Notes: generated by a model not told the origin, from the letters alone. Shown: positions 35,229 through 44,225, counted from the first letter of the stretch. The stretch: DNA of 64,000 bases from an uncultured Sulfitobacter sp. (GCA_947492925.1 CANLOQ010000001.1:1-64000), one strand, 5' to 3'. Numbers and translations: made by a program.

Positions 35229-36983
35229 ATGGCAGATATCACAACAGAAGTCCTGATCATCGGCACCGGCCCTGCGGGCTCTGCCAGTGCGGCGCTCCTC
35301 TCGACCTATGGCATCGAGAACATCGTGATCAACCGCTATCACTGGCTGGCCAACACGCCGCGCGCGCATATTACCAACCAACGCACGATGGAGGTGCTGC
35401 GCGATCTGGGCCGCGAGGTTGAGGATGAGGTGTACCTAAACGCGACCGAGCAGGATCTGATGGGCGAAAACGTGTTCTGCGAGAGCCTTGCCGGTGAGGA
35501 AATCGGGCGCATGAAATCCTGGGGCACGCATCCGTTGTCGAAGGCGGAGCATCTGTTGTCTTCACCGTCCTTCATGAACGATCTGCCGCAGACTTTTATG
35601 GAGCCGATCCTGTTCAAGACCGCCTGCAAACGCGGCACCCGTGCGCGGATGAGCACGGAATACAAGAGCCACGTTCAGGACGCAGAAGGTGTGACGACAA
35701 CCTGCCTTGACCGTATGACGGGGCAGGAAATCACCATTCGCTCCAAGTACCTCATTGGCGCTGATGGCGGCAATTCACTGGTGGCTGAGCATGAAAACCT
35801 GCCGTTTGAAGGCAAGATGGGTGTCGGCGGGTCGATGAATATCTATTTCCGTGCGGACCTCAGCAAATACGTCGCGCACCGTCCGTCCGTTCTGTACTGG
35901 GTGATGCAGCCGGGTGCGAACGTCGGCGGCATCGGCATGGGGCTGGTGCGGATGATCCGGCCCTGGAATGAATGGCTGATCGTCTGGGGTTATGACATCA
36001 ACGAACCCGCCCCAGTGGTAGATGAAGCGATGGCAACGGATGTGGCCCGCCAGCTTGTCGGTGATCCGGAGCTTGAGATCGAGTTGATTAACGCCAACAC
36101 ATGGACGGTGAACGACACCTATGCCACGCAGATGTCCAAGGGGCGCGTGTTTATCATGGGCGACGCGGCGCACCGGCATCCGCCGTCGAACGGTCTGGGG
36201 TCAAACACCTCTATTCAGGATGCCTACAACCTTGCGTGGAAACTCGCGGCGGTCTTGAAAGAACAAGCTGGTGCGGCACTGCTGGATACCTACAGCCAAG
36301 AACGTGCGCCCGTGGCCAAACAGATCGTCACCCGCGCCAATCAGTCCATTGGTGAATTCGGCCCGATCTTTGAGGCGCTTGGGATGACGGGCGGCACGGA
36401 CATCGAACTGATCAAGGCGAACATGGACGCCCGCTGTGACAGCACGCCAGAGGCGGAGGCACAGCGTGAAGCACTGAATGCCGCGATTGCGTTCAAGAAG
36501 TACGAATTCGATGCGCATGGGGTCGAGATGAACCAGCGGTACAAGTCCTCTGCCGCTGTCACGGATGGACAGATCGAGCCGGATTTCACGCTGGACTCTG
36601 ATTTGCATTACCAGCCCACCACCTGGCCCGGTGCGCGTATCCCGCACGCCTGGCTGTTTGATGCGGAGGGTGGCAAATACTCAACGCTAGATCTGGCGGG
36701 CGGTGGCGCATTCACCCTGTTCACCGGATTGGGTGGGAAGGCATGGGCCGAAGCGGCGCAGGGCGTGGCGAATGACCTGGGCATCACATTGCACGCCCAT
36801 ATCATCGGACCACGTCAGCAATACGTCGATCACACCGGCGACTGGTCGCGTGCCAATGAGATAGGGGATTCCGGCTGTATCATCACGCGCCCCGACCAAC
36901 ATGTATGCTGGCGCACGGATGCGATGGCGGATGATCCATCGGCGGAACTGACCCGAGTCCTCACCGCCATTCTGTCGCGATAG
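35229..36983 (+). CDS. FAD-dependent aromatic monooxygenase (2,4-dichlorophenol/phenol hydroxylase, TfdB-like)
   Basis: The protein has about 584 residues; ATGs at 35223 and 35229 are both possible. The FAD-binding GTGPAGSASAALLS is near the start, a second FAD motif GDAAHRHPPSNGLGSNT near residue 300, and a thioredoxin-like C-terminal domain follows, as in TfdB and phenol hydroxylases. It uses NAD(P)H and O2 to add a hydroxyl ortho or para on a phenol. Placed just before hydroxyquinol 1,2-dioxygenase, it most simply makes hydroxyquinol (benzene-1,2,4-triol) from a dihydroxybenzene or hydroxylated benzoate. The exact substrate is inferred. Confidence 0.88.
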   Translation: MADITTEVLIIGTGPAGSASAALLSTYGIENIVINRYHWLANTPRAHITNQRTMEVLRDLGREVEDEVYLNATEQDLMGENVFCESLAGEEIGRMKSWGTHPLSKAEHLLSSPSFMNDLPQTFMEPILFKTACKRGTRARMSTEYKSHVQDAEGVTTTCLDRMTGQEITIRSKYLIGADGGNSLVAEHENLPFEGKMGVGGSMNIYFRADLSKYVAHRPSVLYWVMQPGANVGGIGMGLVRMIRPWNEWLIVWGYDINEPAPVVDEAMATDVARQLVGDPELEIELINANTWTVNDTYATQMSKGRVFIMGDAAHRHPPSNGLGSNTSIQDAYNLAWKLAAVLKEQAGAALLDTYSQERAPVAKQIVTRANQSIGEFGPIFEALGMTGGTDIELIKANMDARCDSTPEAEAQREALNAAIAFKKYEFDAHGVEMNQRYKSSAAVTDGQIEPDFTLDSDLHYQPTTWPGARIPHAWLFDAEGGKYSTLDLAGGGAFTLFTGLGGKAWAEAAQGVANDLGITLHAHIIGPRQQYVDHTGDWSRANEIGDSGCIITRPDQHVCWRTDAMADDPSAELTRVLTAILSR

Positions 36984-36993
36984 GAGCCAAGCC

Positions 36994-37875
36994 ATGAGCA
37001 CCCAAGAGCAAGGTTATTTTACCGAAGAAAACTCAGCCGAGGTTGTCATCAGCCGCAACGCAAAGGCCAAGGATGCCCGCCTCGCCGAAGTGATGGCCGT
37101 GGTGACAAAGCATCTGCACGCCGCTGTGAAAGAGATCGAGCCGACGCAGGAGGAATGGTTTGAAGCGATCCAGTTCCTTACCAAGGTTGGCCATACCTGC
37201 GACGACTGGCGTCAGGAGTATATCCTGTTGTCAGACAGTCTGGGCGTGTCCATGCTGGTGGATGCAATCAACAACCGCAAACCGTCGGGGGCATCGGAAT
37301 CCACAGTGCTTGGCCCGTTCCATGTTGCGGACGCGCCGGAACTGCCGATGGGGTCAGACATCTGCCTTGATCAGAAGGGCGAGCCGATGCTGGTCAAGGG
37401 CCGGATCACCGGGACCGACGGTCAACCGATCAACGGGGCCAAGATCGACGTCTGGCAGGCCAATGACGAGGGGTTCTATGACGTCCAGCAAAAGGGCCTG
37501 CAACCTGACTTCAACCTGCGCGGGGTGTTTCGCACGGGCGCGGATGGCAGCTATCATTTCAAAGGCGTGAAGCCGAAATTCTACCCGATCCCCGATGATG
37601 GCCCGGTAGGTCAGATGCTGGACAAACTGGGGCGTCATCCCTACCGCCCCGCGCATCTGCACTACATTCTTGAGGCAGACGGGTTCGAGACCCTTGTGAC
37701 CCATATCTTTGACCCGGACGACGCCTACATCCACAGCGACGCGGTGTTCGGGGTCAAGGAAAGCCTGCTGGCCAAGTTCGAACTGATCGAAGACCCCGCA
37801 CGGATCAAGGAGGCCGGTTTCGATGGCCCCTATTATGAAGTCGTGCATGATTTCGTGCTGGCACCTGCCACATGA
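36994..37875 (+). CDS. hydroxyquinol 1,2-dioxygenase (intradiol)
   Basis: The protein has 293 residues. The non-haem Fe(III) ligands line up with the numbering known for hydroxyquinol 1,2-dioxygenase: Y162, Y197, H221 and H223 (FYDVQ, KFYPIP, PAHLHY). The N-terminal helical dimerisation domain is present (about residues 1-100). It cleaves hydroxyquinol between two hydroxylated carbons to give maleylacetate, which the operon's first enzyme reduces. Catechol 1,2-dioxygenase is the alternative, but the maleylacetate reductase partner favours hydroxyquinol. Confidence 0.92.
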   Translation: MSTQEQGYFTEENSAEVVISRNAKAKDARLAEVMAVVTKHLHAAVKEIEPTQEEWFEAIQFLTKVGHTCDDWRQEYILLSDSLGVSMLVDAINNRKPSGASESTVLGPFHVADAPELPMGSDICLDQKGEPMLVKGRITGTDGQPINGAKIDVWQANDEGFYDVQQKGLQPDFNLRGVFRTGADGSYHFKGVKPKFYPIPDDGPVGQMLDKLGRHPYRPAHLHYILEADGFETLVTHIFDPDDAYIHSDAVFGVKESLLAKFELIEDPARIKEAGFDGPYYEVVHDFVLAPAT

Positions 37876-38699
37876 GCAGGCCTTGCATCATCTGCGTCGC
37901 CATCACAGGCAGCCTGCCGCGCAAGGAGAACAACCCCGCGGTGCCCATCACCGTGTCAGAGCAGGTCGAAAGCACCCATGCCGCGTTTGAAGCCGGAGCG
38001 ACGATCATGCACGCGCATGTCCGCAACGACGATCAGACGCCGTCCAGTGATCCGGACAAGTTTGCGGCCCTTCAGGAGGGCGTCCGCAAACACTGCCCCG
38101 GCATGATCATCCAATTCTCTACCGGTGGTCGATCCGGGGCAGGCAAGGAACGCGGCGGCATGATTCCGTTGCAACCAGATATGGCGTCCTTATCGGTCGG
38201 CTCAAACAACTTCCCCACCCGCGTTTACGAAAACCCGCCCGATCTGGTCGACTGGCTGGCGGCGCAAATGCTGGAGCATAACGTCAAGCCAGAGGTCGAA
38301 GCCTTTGACCTTTCGCATATCCTCAAGGCTGCTGAGATGCACAGGCGCGGGCAGATTGTGGATACGCCTTACGTCCAGTTCGTGATGGGTGTGAAAAACG
38401 CGATGCCTGCGGACAGGGAGGTCTTTGACTTTTACGTACAGACCGTGAAACGTCTGTTCGGACAGGACGCGCATTGGTGCGCAGCAGGTATCGGGGCGCA
38501 GCAAATCGTGCTGAATGAATGGTCGATTTCCTCCGGTGGTCACGCGCGGACAGGGCTGGAAGACAACATTCGGTTGGACAAGGATCAGCTTGCGCCGTCA
38601 AACGCTGCGCTTGTGAAGCGCGTGGCCGACCTGTGCGCGCAATACGAACGCCCCGTCGCGAAGGCGCTTCAGGCGCGGGAGATGCTCGGGCTCGCGTGA
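37872..38699 (+). CDS. beta-keto acid cleavage enzyme (BKACE, DUF849 family)
   Basis: The protein has 275 residues of a TIM-barrel fold. Zinc ligands H47 and H49 are in MHAHVR, and the later acidic ligand probably lies in ARTGLEDN near residue 228. The family condenses a beta-keto acid with acetyl-CoA, releasing acetoacetate and a new CoA ester; 3-keto-5-aminohexanoate cleavage is the founding activity. The start overlaps the dioxygenase stop by four bases. In this operon the natural substrate would be 3-oxoadipate, giving succinyl-CoA and acetoacetate. This role is inferred from position. Confidence 0.88.
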   Translation: MSRPCIICVAITGSLPRKENNPAVPITVSEQVESTHAAFEAGATIMHAHVRNDDQTPSSDPDKFAALQEGVRKHCPGMIIQFSTGGRSGAGKERGGMIPLQPDMASLSVGSNNFPTRVYENPPDLVDWLAAQMLEHNVKPEVEAFDLSHILKAAEMHRRGQIVDTPYVQFVMGVKNAMPADREVFDFYVQTVKRLFGQDAHWCAAGIGAQQIVLNEWSISSGGHARTGLEDNIRLDKDQLAPSNAALVKRVADLCAQYERPVAKALQAREMLGLA

Positions 38700-38819
38700 T
38701 CGGCATTTAGCGCGCTCAAACTCGGGACTATGGTGTCATGACTTTTCGTGGTCCGAAAGTCAGCGACTGACCGTGAGTTGTTGCGGGCCGGGTCTGTTGG
38801 AGGCCGGCATCTCCCGTTG

Positions 38820-39188
38820 GCTTTTTGAACGGCAGGACAACGGGTTCGGGGCGATGTTGAAGGCGTGGTTGCTGTCGGTTGTCACCTAATATGTCTTTGA
38901 CCGTTCAAGCCGTATACAATCCTTACGCATCAGCCGACAGATGCGACGGTGCCCGACGTTCAAGCCAGAGTCTCTAAGCTCTTTGGTCATTCGCGGCCTG
39001 CCGCAGCTGCCTAGGCTGAGACGGGGTTGTTCCTTGATGTAGACGAGGACCACCATGTCGCTCCGCTGCCTTTGACAGGCCGGGCGGTTGCGATGGGCGC
39101 GCGGGCCATGAGCGGTGACATCCAGAACCTGACAAAGGCGGTTGGTTGGGAAGTCACAGCCACGCTCTTCGATAAAACGGAACCTCAT
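38820..39188 (-). pseudogene. IS3-family transposase orfB remnant
   Basis: Reading from the ATG at 39186-39188, the frame gives an IS3 OrfB N-terminal region (FIEERGCDFPTNRLCQVLDV, RPRMTKELRDSGLNVGHRR). A TAG at 38886-38888 interrupts it after RSKTY. OrfB-like sequence (VTTDSNHAFNIAPN) resumes in the same frame behind the stop to about 38844 and is then lost. The DDE catalytic core is missing, so the element is dead. It marks the right border of the catabolic region. Confidence 0.8.
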
Positions 39189-39471
39189 GGTCTTTGGCTC
39201 GCGAAGAAGGTTGTGGCTTTTTCCGGATATCCCTCTCCTCCTTGAAAATACGGTTCTTACGTCGAAACCGCTCATTCTCAAGAGAAAGGTCCAAGCCCTT
39301 GTCTGACACCACCTCGGTGCCACGATGCGCCGGCACCCATTTGTTCAAGGTCGATCAGCCAACCCCCAAACCCGATGCCACCTGCTTGCGTATCAGGCCA
39401 CTCGTCAGCGCGGTCCGCACCGCGTCAGCGCGAAACTTGTCCGTCCGTTTCAGTCCTGTAGTCAGTCTCAT
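39154..39471 (-). pseudogene. IS3-family transposase orfA remnant with internal stop
   Basis: The ATG at 39469-39471 opens a frame with the helix-turn-helix of IS3 OrfA (KFRADAVRTALTSGLIRKQVASGLGVG). A TGA at 39355-39357 breaks it. Reading continues in frame as STLNKWVPAHRGTEVVSDKG and the coiled-coil segment LSLENERFRRKNRIFKEERDI. It overlaps the orfB frame by about 35 bases, as in intact IS3 elements that rely on frameshifting. No terminal repeats could be matched. Confidence 0.8.
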
Positions 39472-39489
39472 TTGTTGCAATAAATGCTA

Positions 39490-39957
39490 TCAAAGGAAGG
39501 CCATAAAACCGTGACAGGTCCAGCTTTGGGGGATAGCCTCCAAAAGCGCACCAGCATCTGCTTGAATGTCGCTGGGATAGCTTTTGACGACAAAGCGGCG
39601 TCGATGTTCGGCTAGGCGGGCCTCTGGCGTCGAAATGCAGTCGTCAACATCGACTTCACCATAGGGCGCGAAGATGTCGGCAAACTCCTGCACCCAATCG
39701 AGCGCATCGCGAAAGTAGCCTCGGATCGCTTGATAAATGGCTGCATCTTGCTCTTGACCCATCCACCGCGCCTTCTTCACCTCGAGATCGACATGGTAGC
39801 TGGATACGCGACACCTCAGTTGTGCCTACAATCGTTCGGCAGTCCTCAAGGTAGGCTAAACCTCTCCTCGGCCTGCCACATCGCACAAATCCTGCGGAAT
39901 GGAGCCGCGAAAATAGAAGGATCGCCCGCGTGTAACCAGTCTTGGCGTCATGGCCAT
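39490..39957 (-). pseudogene. tyrosine-recombinase integrase remnant next to tRNA-Ser
   Basis: From the ATG at 39955-39957 the frame starts PRLVTRGRSFYFRGSIPQDL, the N-terminal domain of island and phage integrases that begin with a YFRRRIPxDL-type stretch. It then meets TAG stops at codons 34 (39856-39858) and 44 (39826-39828). The frame stays open to 39490, with helical SAM-like-domain sequence (AIYQAIRGYFRDALDW). The catalytic half with R-H-R-Y is missing; the IS3 remnant begins just beyond. The gene begins 73 bases behind the 3' end of tRNA-Ser in the same direction, the usual arrangement for a tRNA-integrated island. Confidence 0.72.
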
Positions 39958-40030
39958 CCTTGCCCCACTGTACCAAAGCGCTGATTTCGGCCTTCCCGAA
40001 AATCGGTATCGTTTTAAGTTAGCCGTGAAA

Positions 40031-40120
40031 TGGCGGAGACGAAGGGATTCGAACCCTCGAGACGATTCCTCGCCTACTCCCTTAGCAGGGGAGCGCCTTC
40101 GACCACTCGGCCACGTCTCC
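40031..40120 (-). tRNA. tRNA-Ser (anticodon GCU)
   Basis: A 90-base class II tRNA is on the minus strand. The 5' end GGAGACG pairs with CGTCTCC near the 3' end, followed by GCCA with CCA encoded. The anticodon GCU is at 40084-40086 inside loop CTGCTAA. The long variable arm (about 40060-40075) and the GGTTCGAATCC T-arm identify it as serine. Its 3' end faces the decayed integrase, which suggests that it served as an attachment site. Confidence 0.96.
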
Positions 40121-40622
40121 ACTTGCCGCTATACAAGGGCGGTTTGCTGCTGAACAAGGGCAAAACCGACAAAAAGGGAAAAAAGACCGGGTGCGCGTCG
40201 GCTCAAGTGGCGTTCACGCTCAACAGACGACGGCTTGTTGGTGGGTTTGGGGGCGCGGAGGAGATCGGATGACATCGCATAATCACAGCTGGGGTATGGG
40301 CCGCTTCAATGAAGACGGTGGGGGTCACCCGCTGCAGTGACCTTGGCGATCATGCGGGCGCGGCATTGGAGCTGTTGCGCATAATTGTCCCGGTTGGGCG
40401 TCGAGCGACGGGAGTATGTTACGGCCAATGTCTCCGTATCCTCCACGGACAGCCAGATTGTGCATCACAACGCGACCCGACTTTCTGTGCCGGGTTCCTA
40501 CAAATCGGACACGTACCAGTGAAACAGCGTGCGTTGTGTGTGATCGTGGCCAGCCCCACTTCGGTATCATCGCAACCAGCGGTGCGTCAGACCGCATCGC
40601 CTTGATACTGAAAGAAACAGAC
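40121..40622. other. intergenic stretch without recognisable genes
   Basis: About 500 bases lie between the tRNA 5' end and the first small secreted protein gene. The 40121-40270 part should hold the tRNA promoter (minus strand). A 98-codon open frame at 40309-40605 overlaps an antisense frame of similar size, shows no protein features and is not called. The last 100 bases likely contain the promoter of the small secreted protein gene. Confidence 0.5.
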
Positions 40623-40859
40623 ATGAAACATCTTATCTCGACCGCTCTTGCGGCTACATTGACCACGGCCATGCTTGCCAGCACAGCGCTGGCCGCATCC
40701 GGGGACGCTTATCCGACAGAGGCTAATGCGGCAGCAGATGTTGCCGACAGCAAGCCGCAGGTATCGGTCACGCTTTCCACACGCAATGCCGACACACCAT
40801 CGGTCAGTTACCCCTACATCAATCCCTACGGTGTGGGTCCTGCGAACGACAGCCGGTGA
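40623..40859 (+). CDS. small secreted protein, function unknown (paralogue of 41135-41431)
   Basis: The protein has 78 residues. The N-terminus (MKHLISTALAATLTTAMLASTALA) is a Sec signal peptide cleaved after ALA, leaving about 54 residues. The mature part has a STRN segment and ends in PANDSR. The same layout (signal, polar linker with STRS, terminal GNDSR) is found in the next gene, so the two are related. There is no Cys, catalytic motif or membrane anchor. It is probably a periplasmic or exported small protein; I do not recognise the family. Confidence 0.75.
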   Translation: MKHLISTALAATLTTAMLASTALAASGDAYPTEANAAADVADSKPQVSVTLSTRNADTPSVSYPYINPYGVGPANDSR

Positions 40860-41134
40860 GGTAGATTACCGTTGCCAAACCAGTATGGCCGAAGCCTCAC
40901 GAGCCTGTGACCACCTGTGAGGCATGCCAGAACATCGAGAAATTCAGGCTTAACACATTGAAAATAGATATTTTTCCAGATGTCGGGCCTAGCGACACCA
41001 CCGCGTCTGATCGCAAAAGTCCGAATTTCTTTGCTTAGCCGGAAACCTTTTCTGTCCATCCGATGTTGGGTTGCCAGACAGCGAGTAAGCATGACGCTTT
41101 GACTTGCACTTGAACGAATAGAAGGAACGACAAC

Positions 41135-41431
41135 ATGAAACTCTTTATCACAACAGCCGCTGCCGCCCTGATCAGTACCGCCGCATTTGCCGACCAGTCA
41201 GACCGTTATAACGATCTGCGTCTGGACACTTCGAAGAATGCCGAGCGCGTGTACTCTGACGATGTGCGTCCGACCGATCTGGACGGTGCACAGCGCGGTC
41301 AGGATCAAGCCTACAGCACTGCCGACGAACGCAAGCAGCCCGATGTGACCTTTTCCACCCGCAGCAACATTCGGTCTGCCGGTGAAGGGTATATCTACGG
41401 TGGGTTTGGCGAAGGCAACGACAGCCGCTAA
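41135..41431 (+). CDS. small secreted protein, function unknown (paralogue of 40623-40859)
   Basis: The protein has 98 residues with a Sec signal peptide (about residues 1-19, cleaved after AFA), preceded by a good AGAAGGA site. The mature 79 residues are polar and charged (DQSDRYNDLRLD) and contain FSTRSN and the C-terminal GGFGEGNDSR. The terminal NDSR and the STR segment are shared with the preceding small protein. A strong terminator follows at 41456-41484. The function is unknown. Confidence 0.8.
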   Translation: MKLFITTAAAALISTAAFADQSDRYNDLRLDTSKNAERVYSDDVRPTDLDGAQRGQDQAYSTADERKQPDVTFSTRSNIRSAGEGYIYGGFGEGNDSR

Positions 41432-41455
41432 GCTGTTCAGCCAATAGATTTGAAG

Positions 41456-41484
41456 GGCCGGTCCGCGAGGGCCGGCCTTTTTTT
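41456..41484 (+). terminator. intrinsic terminator behind small secreted protein gene
   Basis: Nine-base arms GGCCGGTCC and GGGCCGGCC (one G-T pair) with a GCGA tetraloop are followed directly by seven T. It ends transcription of the small secreted protein gene and separates it from the convergent ychF. Confidence 0.93.
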
Positions 41485-41612
41485 GTGCCCGATCAATTCA
41501 CTGTGGTGATATTCGGTTAGTTTCGCTTTGGCACGCCTGGTCCGTCCCCGGGGCGTGGAAAGGACACAGACAGATTAGTGCGTCCCGAAAACAACTTGGT
41601 TGCGTCTTTTGT

Positions 41613-42710
41613 TCAGGTGTTAAAGAGGAAATGAAGGACATCACCGTCCTTGACGGTATAACCCTTTCCCTCGGCGCGCATTTTGCCAGCCTCTTTGGCG
41701 GGGCCTTCGCCACCCAGATTTACAAAATCATCAAACGCGATCGTCTCAGCGCGGATGAAACCTTTTTCGAAATCGCCGTGAATGACGCCAGCCGCCTTTG
41801 GGGCGGAGGTGCCGGTTTTGATTGTCCAGGCACGGGCTTCCTTTGGGCCGACAGTGAAATACGTCTCAAGGTGCAGCAACTCATAGCCAGCGCGGATGAG
41901 ACGGTCGAGGCCGGCTTCGGTCAGGCCCATTTCGTCAAGGAACATCTCCGCTTCTTCGGGCTCAAGCTGGCTGATCTCTTCTTCGATCTGCGCAGAGATG
42001 ATCACATGGGCGTTGCCCTGTGCTGCAGCCATTTCAGCCACAGCAGCTGAGAATGCGTTGCCCTCTGCGGCCTCGGATTCGCCTACGTTACAGACGTAAA
42101 GCACTGGCTTGGTGGTCAAAAGCTGAAGCATGCGCCATGCTTTGGCGTCTTCCTCGTCCACCTCAACCACCCGCGCAGGATTGCCCGCTTCCAGCGCTTC
42201 AAGCGCCATCTTCATCAGTCGCTCCTGCTGCACAGCCTCTTTGTCGCCACCACGTACCTTGCGGACAATGTTCTGCAGACGCTTTTCGATGGATTCGATG
42301 TCCGCCAACATCAATTCGGTGTCGATGGTTTCTGCGTCGGCCACCGGATTCACGCGGCCCTCCACATGGGTCACATCACCGTCTTCAAAACAGCGCAGCA
42401 CGTGGGCAATGGCATCCACCTCGCGGATGTTGGCAAGGAACTGGTTGCCAAGCCCTTCACCCTTTGAGGCTCCTTTCACCAGTCCCGCAATGTCCACAAA
42501 GGTCATGCGCGTTGGAATGATGGATTTGGATTGCGCAATCGCGGCAAGCTGGTCAAGGCGCGCGTCCGGCACGGCGACCTCGCCCACGTTGGGTTCGATC
42601 GTGCAGAAAGGAAAGTTTGCTGCCTGCGCAGCGGCGGTGCGGGTCAGTGCGTTGAAAAGGGTGGATTTGCCCACGTTCGGCAGACCCACAATGCCCATCT
42701 TGAAACCCAT
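41613..42710 (-). CDS. ychF: ribosome-binding ATPase YchF (Obg-like)
   Basis: This is a TRAFAC-class P-loop ATPase of 365 residues. The G1 motif GLPNVGKST is near residues 8-16, G3 as DIAGLVKGAS near 68-77, and the C-terminal TGS domain ends KGYTVKDGDVLHFLFNT. The family binds ribosomes and is linked to translation and oxidative stress control. It is monocistronic and divergent from trpA, with about 190 bases between them. Confidence 0.96.
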   Translation of the reverse strand: MGFKMGIVGLPNVGKSTLFNALTRTAAAQAANFPFCTIEPNVGEVAVPDARLDQLAAIAQSKSIIPTRMTFVDIAGLVKGASKGEGLGNQFLANIREVDAIAHVLRCFEDGDVTHVEGRVNPVADAETIDTELMLADIESIEKRLQNIVRKVRGGDKEAVQQERLMKMALEALEAGNPARVVEVDEEDAKAWRMLQLLTTKPVLYVCNVGESEAAEGNAFSAAVAEMAAAQGNAHVIISAQIEEEISQLEPEEAEMFLDEMGLTEAGLDRLIRAGYELLHLETYFTVGPKEARAWTIKTGTSAPKAAGVIHGDFEKGFIRAETIAFDDFVNLGGEGPAKEAGKMRAEGKGYTVKDGDVLHFLFNT

Positions 42711-42903
42711 AATCCTGATCCTTCGGTCGGCTGATTTTGCGCTGTCCTATGGCTGATACGGGCGCGGTGCAAGGGTTTGCCACGCTTGAGCAGAAGCGCC
42801 GCCGGGATTTTTCACGAATTCCGATACCTGCCGCAGAGGTCACACATTGATTTCCGGCGTGATCTTGGGCATGGACGGGCAACACAGACAAAAAGGCCGC
42901 GCC

Positions 42904-43695
42904 ATGACCCGTATCGACGCCAAATTCGCTGATCTGAAAGCCAAGGGAAAGAAGGCATTCGTTTCCTACATCATGGCTGGAGACCCCGATATGGACACCT
43001 CGCTTGAGATTATGCGCGGGTTGCCCGGTGCTGGTGTGGATGTGATCGAGCTTGGCCTGCCCTTCACCGATCCGATGGCGGACGGCCCCACGATCCAGCT
43101 TGCGGGCCAGCGGGCGCTGGAAGGCGGCATGACACTGAACAAGACGCTTGAGATGGCGTGCGCCTTTCGCAAAGACGATGATACCACGCCGATTGTGCTG
43201 ATGGGCTATTACAACCCGATCTATTCAATGGGGGTTGATGCCTTTCTGAAAGCTGCCAAGGACGCGGGCATCGACGGATTGATCATCGTTGATCTGCCAC
43301 CCGAAGAAGACAGCGAATTGTGTCTGCCCGCGCAGGCCGCCGGGTTGAACTTTATCCGTTTGGCGACCCCAACAACCGATGATAAACGCCTGCCGCGCGT
43401 GGTGCAGAATACATCGGGCTTTGTTTACTACGTGTCGATCACAGGCATCACTGGCGCTGCAGAGGCCGAGGCAGGCGATGTGGCCCCCGAAGTCGTGCGC
43501 ATCCGCGAGGCCAGCGGGTTGCCGGTGATCGTTGGATTTGGTGTGAACACGCCAGAGAAATCCCAGGCGATTGCGGAAGTGGCGGACGGGGTTGTCGTCG
43601 GCTCGGCTATCGTTTCGCGTATTGGCAATGGGGACAGTGTCGCGGATGTGTTGGCGTTCGTGAAAACCCTTTCGGACGGCGCGCACCGGGCCTGA
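42904..43695 (+). CDS. trpA: tryptophan synthase alpha chain
   Basis: The protein has 263 residues from the ATG at 42904; an upstream frame extension carries no family sequence. The alpha-subunit motifs are present: [14 protein letters not shown] with the catalytic Glu (E47-type) in VIELG, the second catalytic Asp in [11 protein letters not shown], and [10 protein letters not shown]. It cleaves indole-3-glycerol phosphate to indole, passed to TrpB. Its partner trpB lies about 13 kb away on the other strand, so the two subunits are not in one operon. Confidence 0.97.
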   Translation: MTRIDAKFADLKAKGKKAFVSYIMAGDPDMDTSLEIMRGLPGAGVDVIELGLPFTDPMADGPTIQLAGQRALEGGMTLNKTLEMACAFRKDDDTTPIVLMGYYNPIYSMGVDAFLKAAKDAGIDGLIIVDLPPEEDSELCLPAQAAGLNFIRLATPTTDDKRLPRVVQNTSGFVYYVSITGITGAAEAEAGDVAPEVVRIREASGLPVIVGFGVNTPEKSQAIAEVADGVVVGSAIVSRIGNGDSVADVLAFVKTLSDGAHRA

Positions 43696-43778
43696 TGGTT
43701 TTGGGGCGGGTTGGCGAGCCAAACCCTGTTTCCGGGCGCGCGCAAGGCACAGCGGACTCATGCGCCAATCCATCGGGG

Positions 43779-44225
43779 TCAATCCCGCGCGGCATCCATA
43801 AATTCACGCAAGGCCACCAACGTGGGTAACATGCCGACAATCTGGCCCACATCCAGTTCTTGCACCATCGCGCCGAAAGCCGGGGCGAGTTTCTCAATCG
43901 TCTCGGCGCGCAACCTGCGCCCTTTGTCGGTAAGCCACACGGTTTTCGACCGTCCGTCCTTCGGATTGTCGCGCAGTTCGACATACCCTTTCGCTGCCAA
44001 TCCTTTGAGCGTGTGTGTCATCGAGGTTTTGGGCACCTGAAAGGCGCGGGCCATGTCAATGGGCACTGCCCCGTCGCCACGGTTGATCAAATGATTCAAT
44101 ACCGCAAAATGCGGCGCGATCAGCCCGTCGGGCAGCCGCGCCTCAAGCTGGGCGCGGCTGAGTTGTTCGATAATCCCGATTTCCTTGAACACCTCAAACA
44201 GCAGGCGCGGGTCTGGGTCATGCAC
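43779..44225 (-). CDS. MarR-family transcriptional regulator
   Basis: The protein has 148 residues from a GTG at 44223-44225 that overlaps the upstream nitroreductase-like gene by eight bases. The winged helix-turn-helix is clear (GAVPIDMARAFQVPKTSMTHTLKGLAAKGYVEL, then the wing RDNPKDGRSKTVWLTDKGR). Co-transcribed behind the nitroreductase-like gene, it probably represses its own operon through the repeated sites at 45343-45380 and responds to an oxidant or aromatic compound. Confidence 0.88.
   Translation of the reverse strand: MHDPDPRLLFEVFKEIGIIEQLSRAQLEARLPDGLIAPHFAVLNHLINRGDGAVPIDMARAFQVPKTSMTHTLKGLAAKGYVELRDNPKDGRSKTVWLTDKGRRLRAETIEKLAPAFGAMVQELDVGQIVGMLPTLVALREFMDAARD

Noticed and set aside
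1-40030. Second copy of the tRNA-Ser 3' end as left attachment site of an island
   Set aside because: I did not find a convincing direct repeat of the tRNA 3' sequence to the left within this window; it may lie outside or be decayed.
40309-40605. 98-codon open frame in the gap before the small secreted protein genes
   Set aside because: An antisense frame of similar length exists, and no domain, signal or start site is convincing.
43708-43726. Hairpin GGGTTGGC-GA-GCCAAACCC behind trpA
   Set aside because: Two-base loop, a bulge and no clear T run; too weak to call a terminator.
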